From assembly GCA_020746995.1 (NCBI GenBank), contig JAGPXD010000005.1, positions 3,472,001-3,536,000 of the forward strand: DNA of 64,000 nt. Direction: 5' to 3'. The notes under the pieces are model-generated. The model did no database searches. It had not been told where the DNA came from and worked only from the letters and a program-made list of their open reading frames with translations. This document shows, piece after piece, positions 33,901 to 46,289 of the stretch. This DNA is from Plectosphaerella cucumerina (Eukaryota; Ascomycota; Sordariomycetes; Glomerellales; Plectosphaerellaceae). Position 1 is the stretch's first letter, and the number at the start of each line of letters is the position of its first letter. The translations under genes were made by a program, and so were the position numbers.

Positions 33901-36900
33901 GGAAGACGTGCTGCCTCCATGAGAGCTCGGCATGGCATGCTGACGAAACCGCTGAAATTCCTCTCCGCCGGGAAGTCGACGACGCCTTTCATCTCACACC
34001 GTGGCAGAGGGTAGCGGAAATGAGGCTCCGAGAGGGATGAGACGCCATCGCAGACTCAAGCGGGAAGCTTCTGGCATACTTCGGAAACTTTGAGTTCTAC
34101 ACTGAGGCCTCCTCACTACGCTCAACACCCTCATGATCACGGACAATGTGCTAGGCAGGGAGCGCTCCAAGGTGCTGATCCTCTGCGATGTCCCCCTGGT
34201 CCAAATGTTAGTCCCCTCCATCCCCCCTCTCTCCCAAACCGATCAGGTTCTGCAACCTGGCCCTGACCAGAGCCGAAATGTCAACCCCAATCACTTTTCA
34301 GATGGCTGACTAGATTACTTCTGCAGGGAGATTGCAGCTGTTGCCGCCTTGGCCGCTTTCCACGTCTTTCAATGCGCACCCCCTCTCGGACCAACAGCAA
34401 GCTCGCTCGTGCAACGCGTTCAATGCTCTGAATGCGGCCGTCAACGTCCTAGTTGTCAGCATCATCTACACCCCTATCAGCGCCAGCATCATCTTCCGCG
34501 CCTGCAGGACCATCCCCCACTGCTCCCCCTCGATACTCCTGCCACCTCAAGCACCTCAGCAACCACCACCCATCCTACAGTCTCAATGTCCCTGGGCAGA
34601 GTAAGCCTGGGAGCTGTGGCCAAGATCTCGACAGTCAACTCATCGCTGGGATGGTCACAAGTTGAGGACATGGCAGAGGTTTTGCCCTCGACTCATTGCC
34701 GGTCACCTCAGCAGGTCACGATACCAGACCTTCGGACTCAACTGCTTCTCGCTTTGGCTGCAAAACCGAAGACTCGTAATCGAACAAATACACCAACCAG
34801 AACAGTCCCGGGCCCATACTCTGAGAGCTCGTACGACTCGCACACTTCGGAGCCTTCGACAACCGGAGTTGGGCCTTCGCCGCATGTGTTATTGCTTTCC
34901 CACCCTGAAATTTAGGGCAAACGGCGGTCTGTCTGTGCTGGTCATCCCCACAGCCTTCACCGCATGTGACGCAGCTGTACTTGGCAAGTGACTCTCCGCC
35001 ATCTTTCTGGTCATGCCAGCTCAGGGTAGCCAACGGATTTATCGCGAGGAGCAACCATCAAGCCAAAGTATGAGGCACGATGAACCGGCTGTCATGAAGA
35101 TCATTCCCCGCCGGCCCATCAGTTCTGTCTGGCTTGTCAACCGAACAAGGCGTCGGCATGTTCCTGTCGTCGGCAAAGCGACAGGGGCTGCCTGAATCTC
35201 CAACCTCAAACGTCTGGATGACATGTTGGGCACTGGCCGAGTCCGCCGCCAAAAGCTCTACGATGGCCTGGTGCGATTCGAAAAGACGAGGAGGCGATTG
35301 AATCGCCGCCGTACACGTCATGGATCATCCAGACCACCCACAAAATGGGAAAATCAGTGTCTGGGTATAAGTCCGCTATGAAACTCCTTGACAACTGGGC
35401 TCTCCGAATGAAGCCAGGGGAGGGGTAGTCGGCTCTCGGCGGGACCTCGCAGAGCTGCTCTCCATGCTGGCACCGAGGCGGCGTCTCGCTGTACATCAAT
35501 CCCATCACCACACAGCGGCATCAACGGTGGACTTCAGACCGATCAAGGGCCTTCGGCAACATTCAACAAATCGTCAAGGCCAAATGCCTCTCGAACGAAA
35601 GATCACTCCAGGTCTCACTTGTGACCTGCCGGGCTTGGTTGGACTTTGCGCACCACTCGCACCACATGCATTCAATACCTTACCTTCACCATCACCGGGC
35701 CCAGGACTGGAACTCATATCAGCGAACACCCTGACAGCTGATCGGAGGCTCGATGTGACCCATCACACCGGCTCACGGCATAGCTTTTGGTGCCGATTGC
35801 TCTGCGGCCGCTGCGGTGGAAGCTGCCAAATGTCAGCCTACAACTCGGCCGCTTCCAAGTGCAGCCTCAGTCGTGCCTTCTGAGCTGAAGTTCAGGCGCT
35901 GTGTCAGAGGAAAGACCCAGTTCAATTCTGCCCTTTGTCTTTCTGTGCAGGGCACTGCTTCGACAACAAATCAATCCGCAAACCCTTATACCACACCACG
36001 AGAGTGAGGCATTCGGGCCCATAGCTGGTCTTTAAGTCAGGGCCATACACCAACAACTGCCGCCGACAATCTTTGGCTCCTGTGACTCACCCAGAACTGC
36101 CGTTGGCTAAGGGAGCTAAACAGGTTCAGCTGCAGCTCCCGAACCTGGAAAATGAGGTCAAGAGGCCGTTGTCGCCGACCCTACCGCAGCATTTGACACA
36201 GTCTCTCCGGACGAAAAGGTCACCATTACCGCACGCTATTGTTGTCGGAGACCTTTCGCGTTGACAAGGGTGATTCTCCGGTTCTGTTCCGGGGGTACAA
36301 CCCAAGACTTAGGCGCCTCAAATGCGCCACGGTTATATTTGGCAGACTCCCAGGTCGGCACAATATGGTTCTGGACTACTATTTGGTGACACGGACGAGC
36401 ACCTCACCCTTGCGGCCGCCCGCGTGGCTGTTGATCGGAGTCTGTGGCTTCCATGGGGACAGAGCTGGCGCCACTGGCTCGCTGAAGAAGAGGTCGTTGA
36501 GCCCCGATGCTGACCTCCAAGATCCCAAGGGGTATGCGGAGTTTCGGCTGACGGACGATCCGAGCCTGGGCGACGGTCAACAACACAGTCAAGTCAACGT
36601 TCCGACGACTGGGGTCTGATAGCGTCGCTGGCGCCGACATAGATACCCACGGCCTACGGAGGCAACGCCTTCGACCCTTTCGCATTTGTGGTTACGGCTC
36701 ACACCCAGAATCCTCAAGAGCCTCCTCGACTACAAGGACAATGTGGTGGGCGTGTCCTCCTCAACAATCGAACCACGAGGGGGCCGAGGATGTTCGACCC
36801 AAGAGTTGAACCTTTCATACGAACAGCCTTTGCAGCCATCCGTATATGCTGTGTTGCCCTCTCGCCTGGGCTCTCACCAAACACATCGTCAAGATCTGGC

Positions 36901-38904
36901 GCTACATCTAATGATTGGAAATATGGCAGAAGTTGCACCGGGCCCTTCACAACTTTGGGCACAGCTCTCCGAGCATGCCCAGTCGAACACCACCCAAAGC
37001 TGCCACACCGAGTTTGACGACGATGTCCAACCTTCTTGAAGTCTCACCAATGTCGCCGGGTGATGATCAAAACATGATCAACTCGGAGACCTCTCCTGGA
37101 ATCAGAAAGCATGCCTGTCGTCTCGAGCATGGCTCTGGGTGCGCTTGATGGGGCACAGCTCCAGAGTATCATGGGCATCTCCAAACTCTGCCGCCAACCT
37201 CTCCGCAGCTGAAAAGGTCAACCAGCTTAAGCTGGCTGCTTGAAGACGATGGTGCTGGCCTCGCTGGCCCCGGTGGTCAAAACACTGGTGATTGCCGCCT
37301 CTTGTCTTGTTACCTCAGCTTGGCGCCTAATCCTGCCATGCCTGCTGCCTCGCCACGTCCCAGCGGGCTGTGGTCATCAGGTCGCCTTCTACTCCGCATC
37401 TTCGCCCTGCTGGTGAAGTATCTGGACTTGACACAATGACTCCTCAGCGCCAGTAGAAAATGTCGCTGTCCACGACCACATGGCCAGTGCTGTCTTGGAG
37501 GTGGGAAAGGTGCAAGGAAGGACTTTCCTTCTGAACCTTCGGGGGTTCTGGGCCTGCTGGAACGGAGGTCACACTACAGTCCCTGACCCTATGCTCTTTG
37601 GGATAAGGCACAAGGAACGCGATTCTGTTCCTGCGCATAACTCGGCTTCGGGGAAATAGTCAAGGCCCCGCATTGCGAGCATCCAGGGAGCGACTACCCG
37701 GCGCTCGTATGCCCCAACACCCCTGGAAGACATTGAGGACAACGACGAGCCGTTCTGGGGGTTGGCCGCCCAGAAAACAACCTGGACCCCTTAGCGGCAA
37801 ATTATCACACGGCATGGGCAAAGCAAGCACAATCTGGGAAGCATGCCACGCTGCGCTGTGAGGCTCGACGACGTCAACGATAGCGACATTCCCTATTTAC
37901 GCAAATAACCGCCGACATCGCAGCTGTCCTCTGCAAGAGAGGGCTGTCTGCCCCGGACAGCATCGCGCCAGGACAAGCGGATTGAATTCATCTCCAAACC
38001 TTCAATTTGTGGCCCCCGACAACCGGACAGGTTGTTTGTACGACGCTGTCTTCGCATCGGGGTCCCCCGGCAAGGAAAACATTCTCCCAAGTCCTCGACG
38101 AACAAAACACGCCAAGAAACTGGGGCTTCTAAGCTCCGTCCGCACATGGCCCTGGGACCAGACGAAGGAAGATGTCTCCTCGGGCGTCCCCAGTCAGCCT
38201 GGCAGCCTGAACTGGCACCATCGCTGAAAGATTCAGCCGCCCAACACGTCTTTCTCTTGGACAAATATCAGAGGCACTCCGTCTTCATTCCGGGCTTTAT
38301 GAAAGGCAGCTGCTCCAACTGTATCTGGCGCGAAGAACAGGGCACCTCAAATTACCGCATCTATCATGCTGATCGCAGCTGAGGAGCACGGCTGGGCCAA
38401 GCGCCAAGTAGGCTCAACTCTCGCCTGCCTTATTCTGCGCCCTTCCCAGCACAGCAACTCACTGCCTACTCGTGGTTCCAACAACCTTCTCACTCATGGC
38501 AAATGGACTACAGGCCCACCAATTCATCTGCCGTGGCGCCCAACACTGCGCCGCGCAACATCTAGGCCAACCGCCCACGTCTATGCATGCCCAGTCGGAG
38601 CCATAGCGAGGAGACCATTCAGGTTGAAGCTTCATGAAGCGCAATGAAGCCGTATGACACTTTGTATTCACCAAACCCCCGGGCCCAAAGAGATCTCGAC
38701 GCACAGGCTACTGGATGAAGCCACGGTGACCATGGCGAATGACTTGGGTGTCGCCACGTTGCGCGACTTCCTCGGTGTCTGCCCCGTGGCCAGATGTGTC
38801 ATGGAGAACGACGCCACATTCCGAGAGCCCAAACGTTCATTTGGTGCTGGAAGACGCCGTGTCGGAGCAGGACAGGGGCGAGGCGTGGAGGATGAGGCTG
38901 CGCC

Positions 38905-39828
38905 GTGATATGTTCGAGTTCGCAGCGCGGGGATTCTCGTGCCCTGAAGAGCCTGATGCCTCATGCGCCCGGAATCCCCGTGGCCGGATCGATGTGTGTC
39001 GCAACAGTCACTCGAGTCGCTATCGTTGCAATGCGGCAGGCAAAACACCACAGTCTTCTTGTCGACAAAGGCTGGCTGGGTGGTGGCCCCCTTTGCCATG
39101 CATGGTGTTGCCCGGCAGATGGAGATCGCGCAATTACAGGTGTCCGCCGAGCCTTCCTCTTTGATTGTGACGAGCTACTCGAGTCCCGACACCCTTCGGT
39201 CCGCTGCACCGGAAGTCGTCTTCATAATCTCCGAGTTGGCACCGCACGGTTCGACAACAACATGGTGCAACCTCCGAAGAGAACGACAAACATCCAGAGA
39301 CGAGGCGGGGCGAACCCACCGGGTTCGGCGGGCATGACCCTCATGTTTGCTTTCATCTTCACGGGAAGGACAATCATCGACTCCCTTGTCGACCACAGCG
39401 CCATTGCTATTCAGATGACCCCGGGTGCGACGACTTCACGATCCACTCGATCCGCCTCGGTGTCAGACGGAGAGCCAGGTAGACACCACGACAAAAGTGG
39501 TGGCGATGAGGCGCAGAGCGGAGTGGCGTTGCTTGGGGATGGGTATACCATGAGACGCCCCAACGTCGCTGAAGACTCTGCAACAAGCGACCATGTATTG
39601 CCGCAAATGTGCGATGACAGTAGTCGTCGAAAGAGCTCCATGTACTGGCATTTAGGTAGCATGGAACGCACCCTGGAGCTCACGATGCTCACCGAGAAGC
39701 ACCCACGCGTCACGAATGAGGAGACAGCTAAGCAGATGCTTGGGCACGTCCAGAACGTCACGAAGTCCCGGCGAAACATGATCGCACAACGGGACAGGCC
39801 TGGAGCACGAACGACTCGTGCTGCTTGA
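38905..39828 (+). pseudogene. Long + strand open frame (307 codons), unrecognised
   Basis: This is one of the two longest frames in the array. Parts look protein-like (MCVATVTRVAIVAMRQ, SMERTLELTMLTEKHPRVTN, EETAKQMLGHVQNVTKSRRN). An upstream frame at 38654-38850 (RLLDEATVTMANDLGVATLR) appears to be related coding sequence in another phase. No domain is recognised. It may be a gene remnant or an intron-containing gene. Confidence 0.25.
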
Positions 39829-40869
39829 TTTCGGTCTGTCGGTCTTCACAACCATAGTCAAAGTGCACCTTGCACTACGAAAATTCTTCTTCATCCGCTT
39901 CAGAACTTCACACCCAGTCAAACTCCGAACCGCCGCCAGAAAAAGTCACATCACAGTGGACGGAGATCATGACCAAGCAAGCTGGCTGTCATAGCCCCCA
40001 ACTATTCGCCCCGGGCCCTTCGACGCAACAAGCGTCTACCCCCCATGTTATTGTGGAAAGTTGTTGTCCTCTAGGCTGAACCGATGCGTACATGGGCAGC
40101 TTCAGCGACCCAGCCAGTAGGTGTGGGAGATCTCATGGTTGGTCTCTCCACGACGACGCTGAACGGTGGTCAGCCTGGCGTGCCTTTGGAGGTATCGCCG
40201 GTCAAAACACGGCCCCAATACACCGAGCCTGCCCGTTTTCTACGTCCGGGCTCTGCTCCCTGGACCCAGATGTGAAGCCTCGTCGCTTCAAAGGTGCACG
40301 CCGGTGGTGTGCCGGGGCTCCATATGCCCTGAGCACAATGTTGCAAGCAGTGCATGCTGCTCAGAACGGCCGGTGCGGGACGCATACTCACCACCTGCAG
40401 TCAGAGGTGGACATGGTTTTACTCCTGGCTCCGGCTCTGGTCTTGTCCACTCTTCCACTCAAACTGCAGGCTGGCCAGTGTTCCCCATCACGTTGCAGAC
40501 CTTGAACGGAGCATCTACAGACACGAGAGTGCAAGACTGAGCCATTAACCTTCTACCATGGCGGCTCATTGACTCCTGCTCCAAGTCTTGTGGTCATCGG
40601 TACACCACCTGGAACAGTCGACTGCGCTGTCAAGGCTTTCCCACATCCTGAGCGACGGATCTCGAGAGGGATTACATCCGGCTGTACTTCAGAAACATGG
40701 CAAGCTGCTTGGAAACAATGTTTCTGCGTCATTGACACGATCCGTGCAATGCGCGACCCTCTTCGCCGACTACAAAGCCGGTTACATATACTACTTCGAC
40801 CCATACTCAGGCCGCTGAGCAAGCAGAATCCCCTGGCGCGCCCAGTATTATCGCAGCGTCTCATCCCTG

Positions 40870-41178
40870 CACGGAACTTCCTACCACGACATCGTCAACA
40901 AACAACTAACCCGGGCCCATCCTATTCGCATAATTTCCCGGAAACCCCTCGCCAAAGAACGCTCACGGCGTCAAGGCGCAACTACATCCACATTGGGTGA
41001 CAAGCCATGGCGCGAGGAGACTGGTTCTGCTCCACGAGGGACCACGAGACTACACATCTTCCAACCCAGTTCTGGAGGAAAACAGTGCGTCAGCCAGAAC
41101 GGCCGTGCCAAGAACCGCGAGGTTTCTTCCGCGGCGAATCTACCTACCGTCGGAAGCAATGCTCCAAGCCGAGATTGA
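40870..41178 (+). pseudogene. Coding-like frame spanning octamer at 40911
   Basis: A continuous frame crosses the octamer as Leu-Thr-Arg-Ala-His (SYHDIVNKQLTRAHPIRII) and runs on through KPLAKERSRRQG and KPWREETGSAPRG to a stop at 41178. The reading frame over the octamer differs from the Pro-Gly-Pro frames elsewhere. No family is recognised. Confidence 0.2.
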
Positions 41179-42573
41179 CGTAGCGCTATTCGGGTATCGG
41201 CAACGGCTGGCCATCCACTTCCGGCTACATGATGGTCATGCTGACAAGGTGGTCCTGATCATGACGGCGGCCCCTCTTGGCGAGAAACCTGACACCCGGC
41301 CTCACCTCGCCGGGGAAGCATCGCACGAGCCCCTGACCTGGTTCTGTCTGGGAAATAAAAAAAACGGCCACAGTCATTTGTCATGGCAGCCAAGAGCAAG
41401 CCCATCAATTTGCACAACTGGATGTTGCATTCGTTCATCGTCTCAGGAGGAGCAAAGATGGACATGATGAGAACCGTCATTCAGGGCCAAATCACTGGAT
41501 CCGCCGCTGCTCGGCAGACACGGCTTTGTTAAACTTCCATTGCCGTGGTGCGGAGGGATCTCTGCATTCCATGACGCACTCTTCGCCAACCTACGGCAAT
41601 GTCCCCAGGCCAACATGTCTTGGCTAGGGTTGGAATCACAACAAACCCCGAAGACCCGGGCCCATGGACTGGCACGATGACGACTACTAATCTCGTCCTC
41701 AGCCGGTCCAAGATCCGAATGGCAGTCATGCTTTGTTCCAGACATGGTTGTCCGGAAAGTGCTGGCAGCTCGCGGTGTTTAGGCGTTGAGCCGCACGACT
41801 TTCGCGGAGAAAATCGGCAACACAAACAACGACGCGGCCGCCAGTGATAACCCCAGCCTCGAAGTTGCATGTGCTGTCCGAAGTCAAGGGGAATTCCCAA
41901 CTTTCGAAACCCTCGAACAGGCTTCTGCAGCACAGCTACGTTGATGGCAACAGTCCCACCATTACTCGACGTAGGGAACGAACCCGCCGCCCAGCCCACA
42001 TGCCTCCGCTCGGTTTGTGGTGTCTGGTTCATGCTCAGGCTGGGGACATCGATTCATCGAGCGAACGCCGCATTCGATTCTTCTCTACAACAAACCCAGC
42101 CCTCCCATCTGGAAGAGAACATGCTAGCAACCCATCTCCCGACATGGTCATCAGCGGCCACCAGCACGGCCAAACGCTGCCCTGTGCCGGCTTGGAGATC
42201 ACTTCCAAGTCGAAGGAAGCCTCGCCAGCAACAACGCCGGAGACAATTGCGCGGCTTGTCTTCGCCCACCGACAAATCGAGACCAGTCTCTCACCGATCA
42301 GTCGCCCTAGCAGTGTCCCATCATCCAGCGCATGGTGGTTCACGAGCAGTATCGAACAAGAACCCCCAGCCTCATTTGGCCTGCCCGACTCAGCATCAAC
42401 CCAAGCTTGAGCTTGACGAATAGTGCCGCCACCCAGTCATCGCCGTACAATGCCCGCCGGGCTCAGCTACAACATCGTGATTCTCATTCTCTCGAGACAC
42501 CTGCTACAGCCTTCGCCAACAAACTCAAGCTGGCTTCCGAGCCGGGCCCATAACGACACAGTATTCTGTCAAA

Positions 42574-42966
42574 TTGGCATCTTGCATGTGCCTTCCACCA
42601 ATACCTCACTCCGGCAGATCTGTCGCGATGATCCGACCCAGCAGTTGGAGGAGAGTCCTATGCCTTCGACAAGCCATGGAACCCATGCCTCCGTACAAGT
42701 GCTGCTACGAGGATATCACAAACGTTCTTACGTTTGATCCAAGCAACGACAAGTGCGTCCAGATTACGCATGAGCTACGAAATAATCTCGAGCGGCATCA
42801 AAAGGGGACCTCATTCACTCTCAACCTGGAGAAAGTCTTTCCAATGTTCTATCCAGGTCACGATCTGGTCGGCTTGAACCACCAAGCCCTGGTTGACTAT
42901 CAGCAGACTCGGAGAAAGACACGGATGGAACAACAGCGTTCCAGTCCCGAGAATAGAGTTCGCTGA
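42574..42966 (+). pseudogene. Coding-like + strand frame after octamer at 42542
   Basis: The second half reads KCCYEDITNVLTFDPSNDKC, then ITHELRNNLERHQKGTSFTL and FPMFYPGHDLVGLNHQALVD, a well-mixed protein-like sequence. The first half is Pro/Ser-rich. The frame ends at 42966. No family is recognised. Confidence 0.25.
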
Positions 42967-44349
42967 AGCCCGCCCGTACAACAGTGGCAGCTCCAAGTTG
43001 TCCCGACTTTCTGTCCCCGAGGGCGGGGGTGATGTCGAGATGAGTGGCGTCTTGTACAGCGATCGAGCCAACGCCGACATCGAGATGGCTTGCAGTTGGA
43101 TGACCAGTGGCTTGCACGGTTTCTAGATGCTTGACAGCCGTCATTTGGGCTGGCTGCCAACGCTCCCTTCGACGGCCTAGAGCCAAGACCAAAGCTGTCC
43201 TTCGAAGATGCCCAAGTGAGCGAGGCTACACGCCCTACCTCTTTTTGGCACCGCGACTCCATGAGGAACTTTCCCTCTCCAGATTTGGAGACTGAAAACC
43301 GCCAGAACATGTGGCTGCTTCAATGAGGCCGCCGAATTGACCCCTGGGAGCGCGAGTGACGAAGGCGACGGCAGAACAATGCCGACACATCTCCTAGTCG
43401 TCCTCGGCGCATGCCCCAAGGTTTATGAGGTCATCCTGGGGCACGAAATTGTCCTCCGGAAGTCCAGCCCATTGTCAGCCTTGTCGTTGCTCCTTAGGAA
43501 AACCCTGCCCTACAGATATCGGACGCCGTCAAAAGAGAAGGCGGTCCACCCGCCTCATCACCACGGCTCTCCGCATCGATATGTACAATTTTGCCCTTCG
43601 GCACTTTCCACAGTGACACCGAAGGGGACCAAGAATAGCTCCCGGCTGGACTCCTCTAATGTTGCGGTACTTGAGGCATCCCCAGTGGTCGTCGAGATGA
43701 CCAGGAACGAGGAAAGATCGTCAACACGCCGTTGTCTCCTTGGGCATTTCAAAGCCCTTGAGCCAAAGATCAACATCAATTCAATTCAATCTTTTGTCCC
43801 CGCCACTCTAATGTCGGAATAACACTGCACTCTGCTCCAGAAGCCGGGCCCAGACAGACATGAAGCACCGCTTTTACCCGGAATCGAGATTATCATTCCC
43901 GCGCTGCAGACACGCGAAGAAGACAGTCGACGCGTTGTTTAAAGTCAATTCGGCACATCAATTTCAGTCACGCTCGCGTCGGACTCCTGCCGGAGATGCG
44001 TTCCATACCTTGAGTCGCGGCTACACGCTGGACGATCAGACGAACGTCGCCATACGGTGGTGGGAGCTTAGCCACAAGCTTCCGCTGATGCTGAACCGCC
44101 TGCTGGTACGAACGTCGGTCAGAATGCTGTCGCGCGGAACACCGATACCACAACACCCCCAGACCCCGATCGGCCATGTTGACATGACCCCTTTCTGGAA
44201 CAAACAAAACATCTTATTCATACTTTTACCAAGCCGGGCCCATCGATTCCTACACCCAATGTTCTCCGATCCCTGGCCCCCCCTGCAGGTTCGTTGGTTC
44301 GTAAGAGGCGGTAATCGTCCGTCTTTACTTCAAAAGCCCTCGACACGCG

Positions 44350-44769
44350 GTGAGGAGCTCCGCAGGTGTCTCAAGATCGAGTCGCCGTACTCCCAGAAGG
44401 AAGCTTTCCACGAGCTCAGTTTGTACGCTGGGCTCCCCTCGCTCCATTGCCGCAGCATTCGCAGCCATTCACGATGAAGCGAGAGGGGGGATGTTTGTAG
44501 AAACTGTTGAAGAGAGTATGGTCGAGGAGCGGTGGACTCCTGATCCTTCGATCTTACCCTTCCAGGGTGAAGGCCTCCAAAACAATCCCGACCCGCTCGA
44601 CAGCACCATGGGCAGCGGCCAGTTGGGATGCTATGACCTGTCGGCTCCCCTCCTCTCGCTTCATTGTGAATTCCGGGACGACAAGCTCTCGGATCTCTAC
44701 TGCGACGAGCCGAGGAAGAGGTGCCTGACGTGCAGACTTTTGCTCCAGGGTCGGAAAACATGTCCATGA
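44350..44769 (+). pseudogene. Coding-like + strand frame, unrecognised
   Basis: This 139-codon frame includes GGMFVETVEESMVEERWTPD and YCDEPRKRCLTCRLLLQG, the latter with a small Cys cluster. It ends ten bases before the next same-strand frame at 44780, so the two could be exons or frameshifted parts of one former gene. Confidence 0.25.
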
Positions 44770-44779
44770 AACCCGGAGG

Positions 44780-45319
44780 ATGGCAGTGCCTTCAAAGCTG
44801 AAGGAGGCCTTCGACAGGAAGGTTCTCGGGCCCCAGGAAATGCTTGCCCAGAAGTACTTCCAAGCCGGACTCAGGGCCAAGGACCCTGTTGAGGACCGAG
44901 AACATGTGTCATTCAGGCTCTCCGACCTCGCGGCCTGCTACAATCTCTCCGGATTGGGACCGGCAGAGGCTGTTATTCCTGTCCTTGTCCTGTTGGACGT
45001 ACCAGGAATCACCAAGCTGGATGTCTCAGGAGAGACAATCAGAGTTCACCTCGGGCGGAAGACCTGTGTCGCCCAGGCTCAACGTCGAATCCCAGAAAGC
45101 AAACAAAGCTTGTGGGTGAGGAGCACATTTGGATCAATCTTGACATTCTCGTCTGGCAGTCGGGCCATGCGTCTGCATGTTGAAGGGCTGCAGGAGGCAA
45201 TTTTGGGACAGCCAAATCGTGCCCTGTCCAACCATTTGCTTGACAACGCCCTTGAGGATGGGCGCTTTTTCCTCGAGGGGAATTGCCCACAGCGCGAGGG
45301 AACAGAATCTCGACCGTGA
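44780..45319 (+). CDS. Possible intact small ORF (179 codons), hypothetical
   Basis: An ATG start opens a well-mixed, amphipathic protein-like frame: MAVPSKLKEAFDRKVLGPQE, FRLSDLAACYNLSGLGPAEA, VIPVLVLLDVPGITKLDVSG, LSNHLLDNALEDGRFFLEGN. There are no membrane segments or known motifs. It lies between octamers 44234 and 45760. It is one of the best candidates for a real gene in the array, but no homology is recognised. Confidence 0.3.
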   Translation: MAVPSKLKEAFDRKVLGPQEMLAQKYFQAGLRAKDPVEDREHVSFRLSDLAACYNLSGLGPAEAVIPVLVLLDVPGITKLDVSGETIRVHLGRKTCVAQAQRRIPESKQSLWVRSTFGSILTFSSGSRAMRLHVEGLQEAILGQPNRALSNHLLDNALEDGRFFLEGNCPQREGTESRP

Positions 45320-45821
45320 TCGGCCAGGAGAGAATGCTTGCTCTGCGAGACCACGATGGGTTTGAGCTAGCAAGGGCAAACTCAACTCAACTTGTGGTAC
45401 ATGGTGCCACCGGATCGCGGACACCTACATCTTGGAGCGTGTGGTTTTGCCACCAGTCCTCATACATCATGAGAAGACTGATCCGACATCCAACGACTCC
45501 CCTACAACTTGAAAATGTCCATAACCCTGCCTAAAATCGTTTGAGGATCTCTGCGAGCTGTCCAGGATCGAGAAGCTTCAGCGGTTCCGACCCTCCTCCC
45601 ACAACCCGGCGGAGCACATCACCCGCACATACACAGAATCAACTCGATTCGAAGCGAGACAAACTGTCAACCTTACAAAATCGTTGAAAACCCTTCCCTG
45701 AGAATGGTCTTTCAACTTCTCCACAAGAGAAACGACAACTCGTATACACAGAGTATACACCGGGCCCATAAAGACCCGTCAACAGCCCGCCACGGCATCA
45801 GTAGTGGCGGGTCTGCAGCCG

Positions 45822-46289
45822 ATGTTCAATCCTCAACCTCTTTTGGCGCCCATGATCGCTGCAAAAGAGGCTGCTGCCGCCGGGCGACGCAATCAAGACC
45901 ATGGCTCCGCGTCGGCGGCGGCCCAAGAGTCATGGCAGAAGGTGGGCATCATCATCGCCGAGTTCAAGGACACAGACCGGCCTGCGTTGCGGGCACCACA
46001 GATCTGCACAAGACGGTTCATGCCTTGCGCCTGTCCACAAAGAGATGCGACGGTTGCCTTCCAGCAGCTGTCGACAGCGAGCGGGGACGGCGGAGTTTGC
46101 TTGCCTTTTGTCCAGGACTGGGTGGTCTGGGCGGTCGATTCCCCGTCGACTGTGGTGCCGGCACAGAAGTGGCGCAAAAGGACTCTTCCTAAACACGCGG
46201 CCATCGCATCTCGCGACAAGATGCGGACGACCGACTTGCCCAGCGTTCCCGATAGAAAGGCAGCGGGGCTACCATGGTCAGCGACATGA
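45822..46289 (+). CDS. Possible intact small ORF (155 codons), hypothetical
   Basis: The frame starts MFNPQPLLAPMIAAKEAAAA about 55 bases after the octamer at 45760 and stays open upstream through that octamer. It continues WQKVGIIIAEFKDTDRPALR, CACPQRDATVAFQQLSTASG and PFVQDWVVWAVDSPSTVVPA to a stop at 46289. Composition is like a folded protein. No family is recognised. Its position just after an octamer fits the idea that the motif lies in 5' leaders, but other copies do not follow this rule. Confidence 0.3.
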   Translation: MFNPQPLLAPMIAAKEAAAAGRRNQDHGSASAAAQESWQKVGIIIAEFKDTDRPALRAPQICTRRFMPCACPQRDATVAFQQLSTASGDGGVCLPFVQDWVVWAVDSPSTVVPAQKWRKRTLPKHAAIASRDKMRTTDLPSVPDRKAAGLPWSAT

